Source: Cryptomeria japonica
Taxonomy: Eukaryota; Streptophyta; Pinopsida; Cupressales; Cupressaceae
Assembly (NCBI RefSeq): GCF_030272615.1
Contig: NC_081406.1
Span: 470,074,400-470,138,399, forward strand
DNA length: 64,000 nt
Reading direction: 5' to 3'
Made by a program: the position numbers and the translations under genes. Each line of letters begins with the position of its first letter. Position 1 is the stretch's first letter. This document shows, piece after piece, positions 51,620 to 63,989 of this stretch. Below the pieces are notes generated by a model, which was not told the origin of the DNA, did no database searches, and saw only the letters and a list, made by a program, of their open reading frames with translations.

Positions 51620-52868
51620 TGTTAGCAACAGCCAAGAAGTAAGACTAAGAGAGGGAGGGGGGTGAATCAATCTTCACTGGATCAGCAAATTTAACTACAA
51701 AAATATATATGATAAACTATAGAAACAACAAAGATAAGCAAATTGAGAGCACAACACACAACACCAATATTTTGACATGGAAAACCCGGTTAAGGGAAAA
51801 ACCACTATGGGAACCTACCCACAATAAGAGATACTCTGCAATACTATGTGAAAATATTACAATGGGGAATGCATATGCATTCAGACACACTATCTAGAGC
51901 TCATTGCTCAAATGTAATGGCCCAGAAGGCTACAACCCTTAGGGAAGTGTCACTGACTTACAAGAAGATCCAGGTTACAATCCAGAAGAAATGAACTGAA
52001 AGAATAGCATCTCCAAATGCCTAAATACAGTTTCAGTTAAGCATAGTTGCCTGCTCTACAACACCAATCTCACCACAATCACAACACTACAGAATAAATC
52101 ACTTGTTCGCACAAAAAACACTCTTTGATAATGCAGGCACAACATCAAAACCTAAATTACATGAATATATCACCTATATATACAATCCATCAACCTTGAT
52201 AACAAGGTTGGCTCAACCCTCAATTACAAAATTACATCACATGATACAAAGATCAACCACCAGACCAATACAATGATTTAGATGACATAACATGGATCTG
52301 ATTCAAATTCCCAAATGCACAACTCCACCGGAAATCATGCCAATATCAATCGTAACATGCTACACCACCAGGAAAACCACATAACATGAAAATCATCATC
52401 GGTTCATAGAAACCACCAAAAAATTGCACAATGATCAATGCAGATCACTAAAACAAATAGGACACAACTAGGAAACATCAACAAGCATGTTAGAATCATT
52501 AGTAATAGCTACACCAACACCACTTATCAAATCTTCATTTGTCAACGTTTGAAAACTCAAGAGCATAACCAATCAACAACTATCACAAGGAAAGATAACC
52601 CGCAGAACACCAAATCATGAACCATCTGAAATGAAGATGCACAAGACCATCCCAAGCAATATCCCAAAATCTTAGCACAAGATCTGATCACACAAAAATA
52701 TACCAGAGGAATACTGAACTCTACAAAACAATGATCAACAAACTAAAACTGCAAAACTGAATCATAAGATCTTCCCAATCTGCATACACCGGAGCAATAC
52801 ATAGGAATATGTTGACATCAATGACACCAACATATCATAGCAGCAACAATGACAAACAATATCCAACA
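51620..52868 (-). mobile_element. solo copia LTR (1249 bp), minus strand
   Basis: Read on the minus strand it starts TGTTGGATATTG and ends GGCTGTTGCTAACA. Perfect 5-base target repeats attct flank it (51615-51619 and 52869-52873). No interior domains are present, so it is a solo LTR. Near its end it has ATTGATTCACCCCCCTCCC, and it has a cccatagtggtttttccc block; both are close to blocks in the copia 2 LTR, so the two families are related. Confidence 0.9.
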
Positions 52869-52873
52869 ATTCT

Positions 52874-53174
52874 AACATCACTTTTTAAATTTAAATTTCA
52901 AAATTAAGAGGTTCTTTTTACAAGGCCCTAATTTTAAATTTAAATTTCCTTTAGATCATTTTCAATTTCAAATTTTAAAATTAAGAGGTTATTTTAGCAA
53001 AGCCCTAATTTTAAATTCTAATTTCCTAGGGGATTGCATGATTTTTCACAATTATTCTCTATCTTTCCAATCAACTTGCTTATTTAATTGAGTAATCATT
53101 TTTCTAAAATTTTGCATTATATAATTACTTTGCAAATTTCAAACTTCAAATTTCCAATTTTCCTCCTTTAGTGT
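52874..53174 (+). other. gypsy B leader, right of the solo LTR
   Basis: It contains the last two leader repeat units and AT-rich sequence up to the gag ATG at 53175. No other feature is seen. Confidence 0.6.
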
Positions 53175-54920
53175 ATGAGTTTTACTACTATTAGTCCAAC
53201 CTATAATATCACCATCAGAAGAAGTTGTAGAATTAAGGCTTCCCAAGGTTTAATTACCAAGGAGATGGAGCCTAATTTGTATAACTCATTCCATGAGGAT
53301 GTTGGTCGTTCTTCCAATCCCACAAATGTCCCCTTTTATCATCATTATTTAGACAATTCTCATTATGTGGAGGAATCACTAACTAGGGTTTATGTTGACC
53401 AATTGGAGAATATTGACAATCAATTTGAAAATATTTAACATTGGATGAGTCAACAATACCTAGAAAGTGAAGCTCTCCCATTGATTGAAGGATTAAAAAG
53501 AATGGTTAAAAGTGATAAACTTGGTGTTGATATCTTGCATGGTATTGCTCATATTATTGATACTAATATTATGCCTATGAAGAGTTGTGTTGAAGTCCTT
53601 GGTTACACACAACCTTATAGTCAAGTTAACCACTCCATTACCTTGACTACCCCTATGGCTAGTGTTCCCACTTTTACCTCCGACATCATGGCTACTTCTA
53701 CTCAAAATGTCATACCTACAAGTGTTAGTCAAGGGGGAAACTCCTCTAATCATAATTCTTTCAATCCTCCTCAAGTGAGTCTTCCATTTGTTACCCAATC
53801 TTCTCCAATACCTCCTACAATAGTGTTCCACCTCCTTATTCTCGAGCTCCTCTATCCTTCAACAATGTTACTCCTCCTTAATTCAACAATGGTACCCCTC
53901 CTTCTCAATACAACATGTCCAATTTCAATCCTTCTACTGAAGCTACCATCAATAATCTAGCCCAAACAGTGTCTTCCTTGTGACAACAAATAGCTTCCAT
54001 GAATCAATCAAGTATAATGTGCCCACATTTGATGTAGTGAGCCTATTATCCAATGACATTGTATGAGTTGTCCCTCCTAAACATGTGGAAGTCCCTCAAT
54101 TGGAAATTTACAATGGAAAAGGTGATCCTTGACTCATGTGAAAATATTTCAAATTTTGTGTAGTGACTTTGCTCATGACCAAAGATTGTTGGCTAAATTG
54201 TTTACTTGAACAATAGGGGATAAATATTTGCAATGGTATTTTTCTTTTCCTCCTTATTCTATTACATATTTTCAACAATTGGCTAATTCTTTTATTCAAC
54301 AATTTCACAATAATATTGGTCCTAAGATTACTTTGATTGATTTGATGCATTGTATGCAAGGTGCTAAAGAAAAAGTGACTGATTTTATTGGTAGATATAA
54401 GCATTTGTATTCTTGAATTTCTTTTCCTGTGCCTCATCAATATATTCAAAGAATTTTCATTTCTAATTTGCAAAAAGATATTAGGGATAAAATTCTCTTT
54501 TCTGTGTTTACTTCCTTTATGTAGTTGTGCATAATACTTCACAATTATTAGCTTACCGCGAGTCAATTGGAACAATCCCTTTCAATGGCTCTAAGTGATA
54601 AAAGTGAAAGTGCTCAACAACCTTTTCCGAAGTTCAAAATGAATAAAGGATTCATCAAATTAAATGAAAACAACAACACTCAACTAGTAGCTATAGCAGG
54701 TGTGCCTCCTTTATCCAAATACTTTAGAAAATAATGTCCTCCTCTTCATGAATCTTCGCATAGTATTATGTCGCAATAGTTAGAAAAGAATGTATTGAAA
54801 CTTCCCCGTATTAAACCAATTGATACAAGTAATTTGTTGACTCTAAATTTTGCTTTGGGGACAAATAACCTTATGGAAAATTCAGTGTTGGGGGACCAAC
54901 TCATGCAAAGAAACACTGAA
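53175..54920 (+). pseudogene. gag: gypsy B gag
   Basis: ATG 53175 opens MSFTTISPTYNITIRRSCRI. The frame reads through a Ser/Pro/Thr-rich segment to 53960, then after degenerate sequence returns in the same frame at 54228 with the gag core: MQWYFSFPPYSITYFQQLAN and PKITLIDLMHCMQGAKEKVT, then the partial block PHQYIQRIFISNLQKDIRD. Between 53960 and 54228 (including KHVEVPQLEIYNGKGDP near 54080) and after 54413 stops and small indels occur. The sequence stops looking like gag after SVLGDQLMQRNTE (about 54920), where gypsy C begins. Confidence 0.8.
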
Positions 54921-54921
54921 T

Positions 54922-56100
54922 GACCTCCGGGGTTGAGAAGTCGGCTCTTCCTTTGGTTTTGAGGAAAGGGAGAGGAAACAAATACTTCCTAAAAAATGAG
55001 ATACTAAACACTTAGGCGATACGCCATATCATTAAGAGGAAATGAACTAACATAAATCAAGAGATATTTGTGACTTCTGTAAGCATCTAAGCAAAGGACA
55101 TAATCGAAATTACAACCAAATTTGCTTGAAAACATAAGGGAAACATTCATCACGCATTCACTAGATAACAAGTATAGAAAAACATAGTTTAATCAGTGAA
55201 GTCTTAGATAAAATACTCCCAAAGTTTATCAGAATTTTCAACAACAATAGCACAGAAAACACTATTAACAGTAAGCCAAGAGAGACATCATAAAGGCCTC
55301 AGGCACAATCTGAATAATCTTCTTATAGAAAAACCCAAATAGTTTTTAAAGGCTGGAAATGAAAGAAAAACTCCTACTTAGCAAATTAGACTGTTCTTTT
55401 GTTTCTAAATCTTTTTTTTTCCTTTTTTTTTTTTTTCCCTTTTTGGGCGACAGAGAAATCTGCCCTTAAATAAGCCATCGCTCCTAAAAATAGCTCCCCT
55501 AAAAAATTCAAAACTGGCACAACCTCCTTTGAACAGAAAAACATGGCGTGTCACTACAGAGGCCACACCCAACAAAACAAACCCTGCAACTCAACCTTTT
55601 CCTCTAATGGCCTGGAGGTTACCCAGAACTGAAAAGATTCTATCAAAAGAGAAAGGACTGTGGAAAAGGGGACCGCTGTAAGGAGCCGCTTGCAAACTGT
55701 GCAAATGAGTGGGCTCACCCAGAAGAATAGTTAGTAAGCATTGCCAATTATCACTCTCGTGCTGCTTCAAAAATTGGATGCAAAAGATGAACCGAGGGAG
55801 CAACGTGGGACACCAAGTGTCTCGCACGCTCAGCCCTGCTGGCTAAAAAAAATGATCACAACCGGGCCCGCCAAGAAACTTACATCGGGAAAAATAAAGG
55901 TGAACATTTCCTAGAACTATCAGGGGCGATTCTACCTGCGGAATAGAAGAACCCAAAATTACTGGTTTCGCAGACCAGACCTCAACCCACAATGGGATGA
56001 AAAAGATCAAAAACCTACTGCAAAGGTAGCCACTCATCCTCGGAGAGCGTAACTTGCACTTCCAACCCTTGGAAATATTTCTCCAGGCAAATTACGTCAT
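54922..56100 (-). other. 3' terminal region of gypsy C, probably including its LTR
   Basis: The sequence differs in composition from gypsy B. On the minus strand it holds a TATA-like cTTATTTAAg near 55470 and a long A/G tract (55410-55445, aaaaagggaaaaaaa). Either the tract is the polypurine tract of a ~0.5 kb LTR or it lies inside a longer LTR. The partner LTR is outside the window, so the boundaries are not fixed. Confidence 0.4.
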
Positions 56101-59100
56101 CTAGGGGTAGGGGAACAGGTTCATCTTGGACCTGGTTCAGGAGAGCGGAGAGCTAGGCTAGAGGATGGAAAAGACCTTCCACCTCATTCACTGAAATAGG
56201 GCTTCCCAGTCATTGCAAAAACTTAGTCCTACTGCAAAATCTCGATTTGCTACAGTACTTGTTCAATCCGTAGCACAGAACCATCCACAAGGAAAGGAGA
56301 AGGTAAGCCTAGAGAAACAAATTTCTCGACACACCGTTTAATGTCTGGTACTGAAAATTACAAAGGCGCTAGAGCAACTGACACCTGCATAATTATCCTG
56401 TGGCGATTTATGAATACATTAGTATTTTTGATTAATTACCGGCGATCTGCAATCCCTTTCTCCCTAAGCTCCTCTTCTATAGCAGAATAAAGCAACTAAA
56501 TAAGATTCTGGGCTATTGGGAATTTTGAACCGATGATAAGCATAGAATTATTTATAAGGTGCCCAGCCTCAGCACAGAGGGATTGCGCGTCACTGAAAAA
56601 TCTTAACACCGGCTGCAAGGATGGGCAGAACTGCTTTACTTTTTCCCAATGAGAAACATACAGCTCCGTCAGCATGGTGGAGAAGTCTGGAGCAATCGGC
56701 TGAGGGGGTGGGATGCTCATCAATCAAGATATCTCATTATCTTTCCCAACCATTTCCTGCTGGAGCTGCTGGATTTTACTTTGCTCAATAGCCACTTGAT
56801 TTTCCAAGGCTAAGATTTTTGCTTCTCCGATCCAGATGGTCTGTTGCAACTGCAATGTATGATTCTGCTCCTACTGCAGAAGAGTCTCCAATTATGAAAC
56901 ATGCTTACCGGATTGCTCGAGACTTCCTTCTTTTCCTTTCAGTTCGGCTTCGAAAGTCATCTTCTCATCCGTCCATGACACCTGGGCTTCACTCAGTTGA
57001 CAGGCATAACCTTCTTTGAGAAAGATTTCTCCATGCAATTGCATCTAAACCTAGGCAACATCTCTGGAAGTAGCCTTCAATCGTTGTATCTCAGAGTCTT
57101 TATCTTGCGATTCCTTCAGGGCTACATTTCTTGTCACTTCCTGACCTTTTAGTTGGGAACCGATGCTATTAAGAGCTGACTGCAACTTTCATTTTTCTAT
57201 ATTGGCTTGAGCTAGCAGGCTTTGCAGACGATTGATCTCTAATACCTAAGCCTTATCTTCCTTCCTTTGCTGGGAAAGGGAATCGCGGAGGCTAGTGTTT
57301 TCTACTTGGAGCTTTTCTAAATGATGTCTCTTCTTAATAAAGTTCATGGACACTGCTTTAGAAGTTTCTTCCATCATTCCAACCTTGTCGGATGCTGTGG
57401 CACTTTGGAGACTAATGCCGATTGCTTGTAACTCATAATCATTAGGCCTCATCTGGGATTCTGGCTTATCAACCTTGGGAACTAGATTTACAAAGTAAAG
57501 GCAATCTCTTTGCTCGCTAAAATGGGTCTGCAGGTGAGGATGAGCATGACAAGCACCTTCTTTCTCCTTCCTCTTATTTTCCTTATTCAAACCAACAGTT
57601 TGACCATAAATAACCTGCTGCTGGAAACTATCCAGGTGATCGATGGCTTGACCTGCAAAAAATGCACCAGGAGGGAAAGCGAAAGGGAAATGCGAAAAAG
57701 GGGCAGCAAAAGAGGATTGAACCGGATGAGTCACTGCCAGCGGGGAAAATAACAAGACAAAAGGGGAACCCACTAATGGGAAGGAACTGGCCGATGCCGT
57801 AGCCATACTCTGGGGGGAAAACTCTTCAAAACCTAGCCTAGGCGATATAAGGATTGCTTCTGATGTGGGCAACTGAAAAGTTGTAGTTATGGGGGTTTCC
57901 GACTGGGAAAGGAGTGGAAGTCTATGTGAGTATGTCTTGGGGATTAATCATCATACCCACCAGGGCCAACATAAGAGCAGTAGGGACTAAGGTTTGCATG
58001 ATAGATGTGAGAGTAGCTGCAAGAACATCTAGAGAATGGGAAGAAGGGAAAAATGGATGTACCTGATCAGCCGAAGGCTGCAGCGGCTGAGGATCTGTTG
58101 ATGTTGTCGTTGATGTATTATGTGCAATCTCTTCTGACCCACTGAGATATGGCTTCTTCTTTAGGGGGCCCTCAGAGGACTACTTCTCAGATCGCCTCTT
58201 ACTAGACTGTGAACAAGGTCTACGAGTTGCACTGTCTAGAGAAGGAGGGATTTTTAGCTCTGGCTCCTACCCTTCGGTATTTATAATCCCAACTTCCTAC
58301 TGAGCAGCTATCTCAGGAGATGAGTCCCCGTGCGAGGAACTATCACCTGTCTCATCATCAGATTTATTTACCTTACTCCATTCCTGCTCGAAACGCTCAT
58401 CCAGGGGTGTGTTTCAAAGGCTAGTTCTAAGCTGATTCACTTCCTGACGATAGACCCAAAAATTTTCCCTTTTCTTTTTGGGCCAGGATAAAGTTTTTAT
58501 GCCTTCTAACAACGCTCAAGGAATTGGCTTTGTGGGGCTGAATCTTTGCACTAGGGTATAAAATTTTAACCACTAGGGGCAATCCAAAATAGGAAAATCG
58601 TCAGGACCCACATATTTGCTTGGGTCATCAACCTGGGGGTTTGTACGTTCCGCCCATGAGTCTCGAGGTTCATGCCTCAAAACATTTTTTCTTTTGCTTA
58701 AGTAGCCATTAGGGTCATAACTCCAATGGTCATCAATTACCACGAAACCTAGCTGCACCATCTTTGAAGTCAGGGTTTCATCAGCTACTTTTCTTCTTAC
58801 TAGGGTAATTGGGTCAATGGCCTTGTTATCCTCTATGATGGAAGTATCATGTTTCCCAGCTCCAATCGCTTGCTCAACTCTTGCCAGCTGCCTTGCCATT
58901 TCTAGAGCTAGAGTTCTGTCAGTCACATGAGTAGGTAGCCGGAACGGCTCTTCAGAGAAGCCATGTAGGCGGATGAAAAAGAAATCCAGGCCCACGAACC
59001 AGTCGCAAGGAGGGCGTTCATTCTGCATCTAGTTCATTTGGACCTGTGAGAAATGGGTGTGAGGTTCATTGGGGATTACTCCAAAATCCTTGAGTACAAG

Positions 59101-60069
59101 AGCCAAGAACAAATCAGAAAATTGATAGGAGTCATAAGAGGCCAACAATAGAGGTGTCCAACAAGACACCAGCAATACACTTCCCGCCTCATCGAAAGTG
59201 GCCAAGTGCATGAATTGTGCGAAAAAAGCTTCATTCTGATGCAGAAGCAGATGCACCAATACTGAAGAGAACCTGAAATGTTGCAACTATTAGAACTCGG
59301 ATAACTGCTTGACCATGGCCTTAGCAATAGTCGTGGAGAAGTCGAAGTGGAAAGGTTCCCTTTACTTCCTACATTTGAAAAGAAAGCCCATCATGGAAGC
59401 TGTGATATTCTAGTCACTATCATGACCACACAGCCAAGCCAGGGTGGACAAAATATCTCTAAGGTCATCTTGTTTCAGATCGCTGTATGACAAAGGGAAC
59501 TTTGGAGGCCCTGCTGACAAACTCCAGTTGAGGACATTCTGACAGAAAGTTAACGCGTCTCTCCTAGTGCTCCAGAATTCCTCCATGGATCTCTCTGACA
59601 AAACCTCAGTATTCTCCAAGATTGGGGAGCATAGCATTTCCCTAATGGTCTCCGGAGATATGATCAGTTTCAAGTGCGAGCCACTGACAGAAAATGAGGT
59701 AGGATCGAAAACCTTCACACAGGTAGCTACGAGTTCAGGACAGTAGGGAACTACGGGGACCAAAGATTGGGGAGCACAACTCTTCCAGAAATGCACTGCA
59801 ACAGAATGAGGATCATTTCTGTGATGCAATATTCTCAAACAGGCGGCCTCTCTAAGGTTTTTGGGTTGCTTTCAGATCTCAGGCTCATAGATGTTTTCTA
59901 AGGAATCCAGAACAATCGATGGGTTTTTGGTCGTCGTTTTCTTTTTGGCCTTTGTCTTTGGATAATCTTTCTTTGGTGGGATGGCATGAGAGGAGTAAGA
60001 TAGTTCCTTGAAAATATTAACCCAGAAACCTCTAGGAGAAGCTTTTGCAGATAAAGCCTTTGAATCCAT
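56100..60069 (-). pseudogene. long accessory ORF of gypsy C with coiled-coil C-terminal half
   Basis: ATG 60069 opens MDSKALSAKASPRGFWVNIF, then a Lys-rich patch. One frame runs to 58573 through about seven stops and continues in Pro/Ser-rich sequence to about 57890. A one-base change leads to 57872-57246 and then to 56496 in one frame. The N-terminal half contains HLKLIISPETIREMLCSPIL and LRDILSTLAWLCGHDSD, which faintly recall PMD or putative plant-transposon domains, but I cannot assign it. The C-terminal half is coiled coil (for example KKRHHLEKLQVENTSLRDSL, LEINRLQSLLAQANIEK and IQQLQQEMVGKDNEIS). The minus-strand motif gcaTTTAAAagc at 60203-60208 could be its TATA box. Confidence 0.55.
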
Positions 60070-60202
60070 CAAGGCAGACAATCAACCTTTCTTGGAGTAC
60101 TATCAAACTGGAGATAGAGAATGGGAACCTGCACGTCGTCCTCTGGCCTAAGTCCTTGGCAACCAAATGAACAGATTGATGACTAGGAGAATCTTTGAGC
60201 TT

Positions 60203-60653
60203 TTAAATGCATGACATGCCTTGTTTTTCATGAAAGCTAAAGCTTGGCTGACAGGCGAGCCAACTCAAAATGCTACTATGATCAACCTCCATGAATGAGG
60301 GGAGCCGTCATTCCCACTTTCCAAAAAACTACTTGGTTGTTTTGGCATTCCTCGAGAAAAGTACCTTGGGCCAAATCTTTCTTTAATCGAGAAGATCAGT
60401 TAGGAATAATGGCCGCGTGAGCTAAAATAGGCTGGTGGAGCTGGCTCATTTAAGAGGGACGTACCTAAAAGTACATATGGCTCTTTGTTTCCATCCATTC
60501 CTCTTTTCAAAGTGACTAACTAGACGCCGATATCTTAGAAATAATCCCATTCGCATGACGCGAATTAATAGAGGTGTGACAGAGACATTAAAATGGGACA
60601 AGGGTGAGCTCAAGTTGCCGATTGCTTACCTTCCAGGATTTTTGCTATAAATA
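60203..60653. promoter_or_regulatory. possible divergent promoter region in gypsy C
   Basis: A minus-strand TATA-like TTTAAA (60203-60208) precedes the long ORF by about 135 bp, and a plus-strand TATAAATA (60646-60653) precedes the opposite ORF by 60 bp. About 440 bp lie between the two motifs, without coding sequence. Confidence 0.4.
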
Positions 60654-60712
60654 TGTCTTTTCAGACATTCTTTCATCATAATGCAAGCTATAATGGCAGA
60701 GTTTATGAAGAA

Positions 60713-61383
60713 ATGGATACTCCGATTTGGCTTGTCAGTAGAAGGGCGCAAGTCGCTTTCCTAGGGAATATATCAGACTAGAGACTACAAGGGATGACAA
60801 GAAGGAAAAATCCATTAATAATTGCTGCCATCAAATGGGTACTTGGGAAGATTTCACTGGCAATCCAAACCGATACCGGGTGAATACAGATATTTGCTCG
60901 CGCTTCGTGGCTTCTCTGCTAGACTACGGCCAATCTGGGCTACTAGCAACACACCTAACACAAGCCCTCTTTCCTTTAGACTATCTAGGAGGCCTTGAAG
61001 ATTTAGTTGCGTATCATGTACCTTTCCTCGGACTCCCTATGGCATCTAACTTAGAGCGCTTCATCTTTCAGAATGAAGAAGTGAGGTGGTGTCCATTTAT
61101 CAATGGCTTGAAAACCATGTCATTTTCTTCTCACAGGTACTGTGCCGAGCTAGCTGCAGAGTCTCTTCTGTGAGTGCATATGATGGTCCCTATTCCAAAA
61201 GGCATGGAATGGTATACAAGCTTCAGGGATTATATCTTCCCAAGATTCCTATTGACTAATCAGCCTCCTAACCTGGTGGTTATATTCAAGCACGGGGAGC
61301 CTGAGAGTTCTTCTAGTTCGGAATGGCTAGGAGACGAAGGGGACTCTGATACTGAAGAGGAAGATACTGAGACTAGCCTCTGA
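60713..61383 (+). pseudogene. accessory ORF on the strand opposite to gypsy C
   Basis: ATG 60713 gives MDTPIWLVSRRAQVAFLGNI, stops after 22 codons (tag), and resumes in other frames. The clear open part is 60835-61173 (GTWEDFTGNPNRYRVNTDIC..., then LFPLDYLGGLEDLVAYHVPF), followed after one TGA by 61174-61383 (PIPKGMEWYTSFRDYIFPRF) and an acidic Ser/Glu tail. A TATAAATA lies 60 bp upstream of the first ATG. No domain is recognised; length and acidic tail fit a small soluble protein. It ends about 235 bp from the integrase stop, tail to tail. Confidence 0.5.
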
Positions 61384-61615
61384 GAGGTTTTGGCAAAACA
61401 TGACTTGCACTTGAAACTATAAGATGTAAACAAGAGAGAGGTCGAGGGCTTGCACATTTTGTAACAACATACGAGGAAGACTTAATATAATGATTTTTCT
61501 TTTTCTTTATCTAGTCTCTCTTTCCTGATGCTTGCTGAGCTGAAAATAATTAAAATAAATACACACCACACATATGCACATAATATACACTATTTACATG
61601 GAAAAGGGGAAAAGA
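61384..61615. other. spacer between the opposite-strand ORF and integrase of gypsy C
   Basis: AT-rich, no ORF. The two converging frames end on either side, so both 3' ends would lie here. Confidence 0.5.
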
Positions 61616-61618
61616 CCC

Positions 61619-62593
61619 TTAATAATAAGGCTTAAGATGAAAACCGTTAACCGAGATGGAGAGGGAATCTCCATTCATGTCCTCTAACTCAAAGGCGTTG
61701 AAACCTTTACATCCTATGATGTGGAAAGGTCTCTCCCATAGGTAGTTGAACTTGGTTTGCTGACCTAGCTTCGCTATTCTCTCATTATACTTTAGAACAA
61801 AGTCTCCGAGGGTGAATATAACATCAGAACTCTTTTTACTATCAAACCACCTTTTTACGACTTCTTGCCTATCCTGGAGAGCTGTGAAGGCGGCCTCCCT
61901 CACTTCCTCTAACTCCATAATCTTTGCTAGCCTTACAGCCATTGGGCCATTTTCGGTGATATCCATAGATTTTAGCAACTGTAACGCCAAAATTTCTAGT
62001 GATAGAGGAAAAAATGCATCTTTCCCATATACCAGCTTGTACGGGGAAGTCTTGAGAATCTACTTGGGTGTTATGCGGTCAACCCATAATTCACTCCTTA
62101 AGTGATGGTGCCACTCCCTCTTATATTCCATGCCTATCCTCTTGATAAGTCGGATCAGGTTCTTGTTAGTAGATTCTACCAGACCATTCCCCTGGGGGTA
62201 ATAGTTAGAGGAGGTTTTGAGATAAATACCTCTGCTAAGAGCGAATTGTGTGATCCACGAGCTAGTGAATGCATGAGCGTTATCAGATATAACAATTTTT
62301 GGGGGACCGTACCAACAAGTCAGTTCTTCCAGGAAAGATATCACCTCATTTTCAGATGATTTCTGTAGGGGAACAACTTCAGACCATCTGGTGAAATAGT
62401 CTATGGCGGTCAGGATCCATCTATGTCTAGCTGAGCTTGGAGGATTGATCATCCTGACAAAATCGAGTCCCCATTTTGCAAAAGGTTCTTCAACTGACAT
62501 AGGCCTAAGAGGCATGGCCGCTTTCTTATCCCTCCCCATGTAATATTGGCATTCTTTACATCCTCTTACTAGAGCGTGTACATCTTTGAACAT
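61619..62593 (-). pseudogene. pol: gypsy C integrase
   Basis: On the minus strand VRGCKECQYYMGR ends the zinc-binding part. The catalytic core has D in KWGLDFVRMI, D in IVISDNAHAF and E in GNGLVESTNKN, a complete DDE triad. A stop near 62060 precedes the C-terminal part, which holds FTLGDFVLKYNERIA and the GPF-like WERPFHIIGCKGFNAFELED. There is no chromodomain; the tail ends NGFHLKPYY. This fits Tat/Athila-type branches. Confidence 0.9.
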
Positions 62594-63128
62594 GGATGGC
62601 CAAAAGTATCCGGCTTGAGTAATTTTGATCGCGGTTGTAGGTGCGGAGAAATGACCTCTTGAGGGGTCATAGTGAAATTCTTAGAGAATTTTATCAGCTT
62701 GGCCTTGATCTACACATCGGAGTAGAACTCTGTTGAAATTTCTTTTGAAAAGAATTTCATTTATGAGGCAAAAATTATTGTTTTGGAGTCAATAGAATCT
62801 CCTCTTGGCTGGGGAAAGATTTTTTGGGAAAGGTCCCTGTCTTCATGAAATTTTTTCTTTTGTCAATCCAATTTCCGCTGGGGGTGTCAGGCATAAACAT
62901 AACCGTCTCTTCTGAGATGGCTTCGAAAACATAGGATTCACCATCCTGCACTACATACTCACATAAACCTCTCCCGCGGACCAGCTTTGTGGACCTAATG
63001 TCAACATCATATTCTAGGATCTTAGTGATCTAATTCACTCTTTTTTCTATGATGTCACCCTCCATAATGTATTCTCTTACTGCTGGGTGAGCTACATACA
63101 CTATGGTCTTGTTGCGGGCAATGAAATG
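62594..63128 (-). pseudogene. pol: gypsy C RNase H to integrase connector
   Basis: The minus-strand translation continues from RNase H through FIARNKTIVYVAHPAVREYI to the integrase zinc-binding region (FHYDPSRGHFSAPTTAIK and AGYFWPSMF) with several stops and one frame change. Confidence 0.7.
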
Positions 63129-63989
63129 TCAGAATTTCTTCAGTCCTTTTACAACAGCTAAGGCTTTCTTTTCAACAAAGTTATAGCGGAGCTCATAATC
63201 TTTGGGAGTTTTTGAATGGAAGGCGATAGGGTGCTCTCCTCCCTTTTGGGTGTCTTTTTGAGTTAGCACCATGGCAATACTATGCTGACCGGAATAGACA
63301 TACATTATGAAATCTTTCAACATGTCTGGATTAGATAATACTGGGGCTGAACAGATGGCATGCTTCATTTGATCGAAGGCATTTTTGGCTTCAGCCGTCC
63401 ATTTGAAATGTACATCCTTCTTAAGCATGAGGGTGATAGGTCTTATTATCCTAGCAAAGTCGGAAATGAAATGACTGATAAAATTAACTTTTCCCAAAAA
63501 TAACTGCACTCCCTTTTTATTGATTGGAAGGGGAAGCCCTTTAATAGCCTTGACCTGGTTAGGATCGATGGATACGCCTTCTTTAGAAACTATATGTCCT
63601 AGCAACTTCCCTTGGGGAACCCCAAAAATACACTTTTTTGGGTTCAAGGAGATCCCAAATTTCAAACATTTTTGCAGAACTAACTCAAGATGATCAAAAT
63701 GATCCTCCTGGTGTTTAGAAAACATGGTTAGGTCATCTAAATATATTAAGATAATCTTATTTATTAGCTCTTTGAAAGCCAAATCCATGGCCCTTTGGAA
63801 AGTGGCCCCAGCGTTTGACAAGCCGAAGGGCATCTTTTGATATGCAAACGTCCCCCACTTGGTGGTGAAAGTGGTCTTGTGTTGATCCTCCATTTTGACA
63901 CTTACCTGATTGTATCCTGAGAAACCATCGAGCATAGAAAAAATTTCCAATCCATCTACAGTGCTTAATAATTGCTCCATTAATGGCAA
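63129..63989 (-). pseudogene. pol: gypsy C reverse transcriptase and RNase H start, cut by the window edge
   Basis: The minus-strand frame is open over 286 codons: IFSMLDGFSGYNQVSVK, QKMPFGLSNAGATFQRAMD, IILIYLDDLTMFSK with the catalytic LDD intact, and CIFGVPQGKLLGHIVSKEG. RNase H follows: FIMYVYSGQHSIAMVLTQ and HPIAFHSKTPKDYELRYNFV. The N-terminal fingers lie beyond position 64000. The absence of any stop over 286 codons makes this the best-kept pol piece of the window. Confidence 0.93.

Larger units (their letters stand above)
43051..54920 (+). mobile_element. gypsy B: Ty3/gypsy element, 5' half only, carrying two insertions
   Basis: An LTR starting TGTAGCATCCTAAAATTGC at 43051 is interrupted by copia 2 and ends ctctaca at 50931, about 1181 bp without the insert. 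A primer site, a repeat-rich leader with a solo-LTR insert and a gag remnant follow. After about 54920 the sequence changes to the minus-strand gypsy C; no pol or 3' LTR of gypsy B is in the window. The left target repeat would be ccttg, but its partner is not visible. Confidence 0.7.

Noticed and set aside
57510-57752. plus-strand 80-codon ORF opposite the gypsy C coiled-coil ORF
   Set aside because: Shadow of the minus-strand coding sequence.
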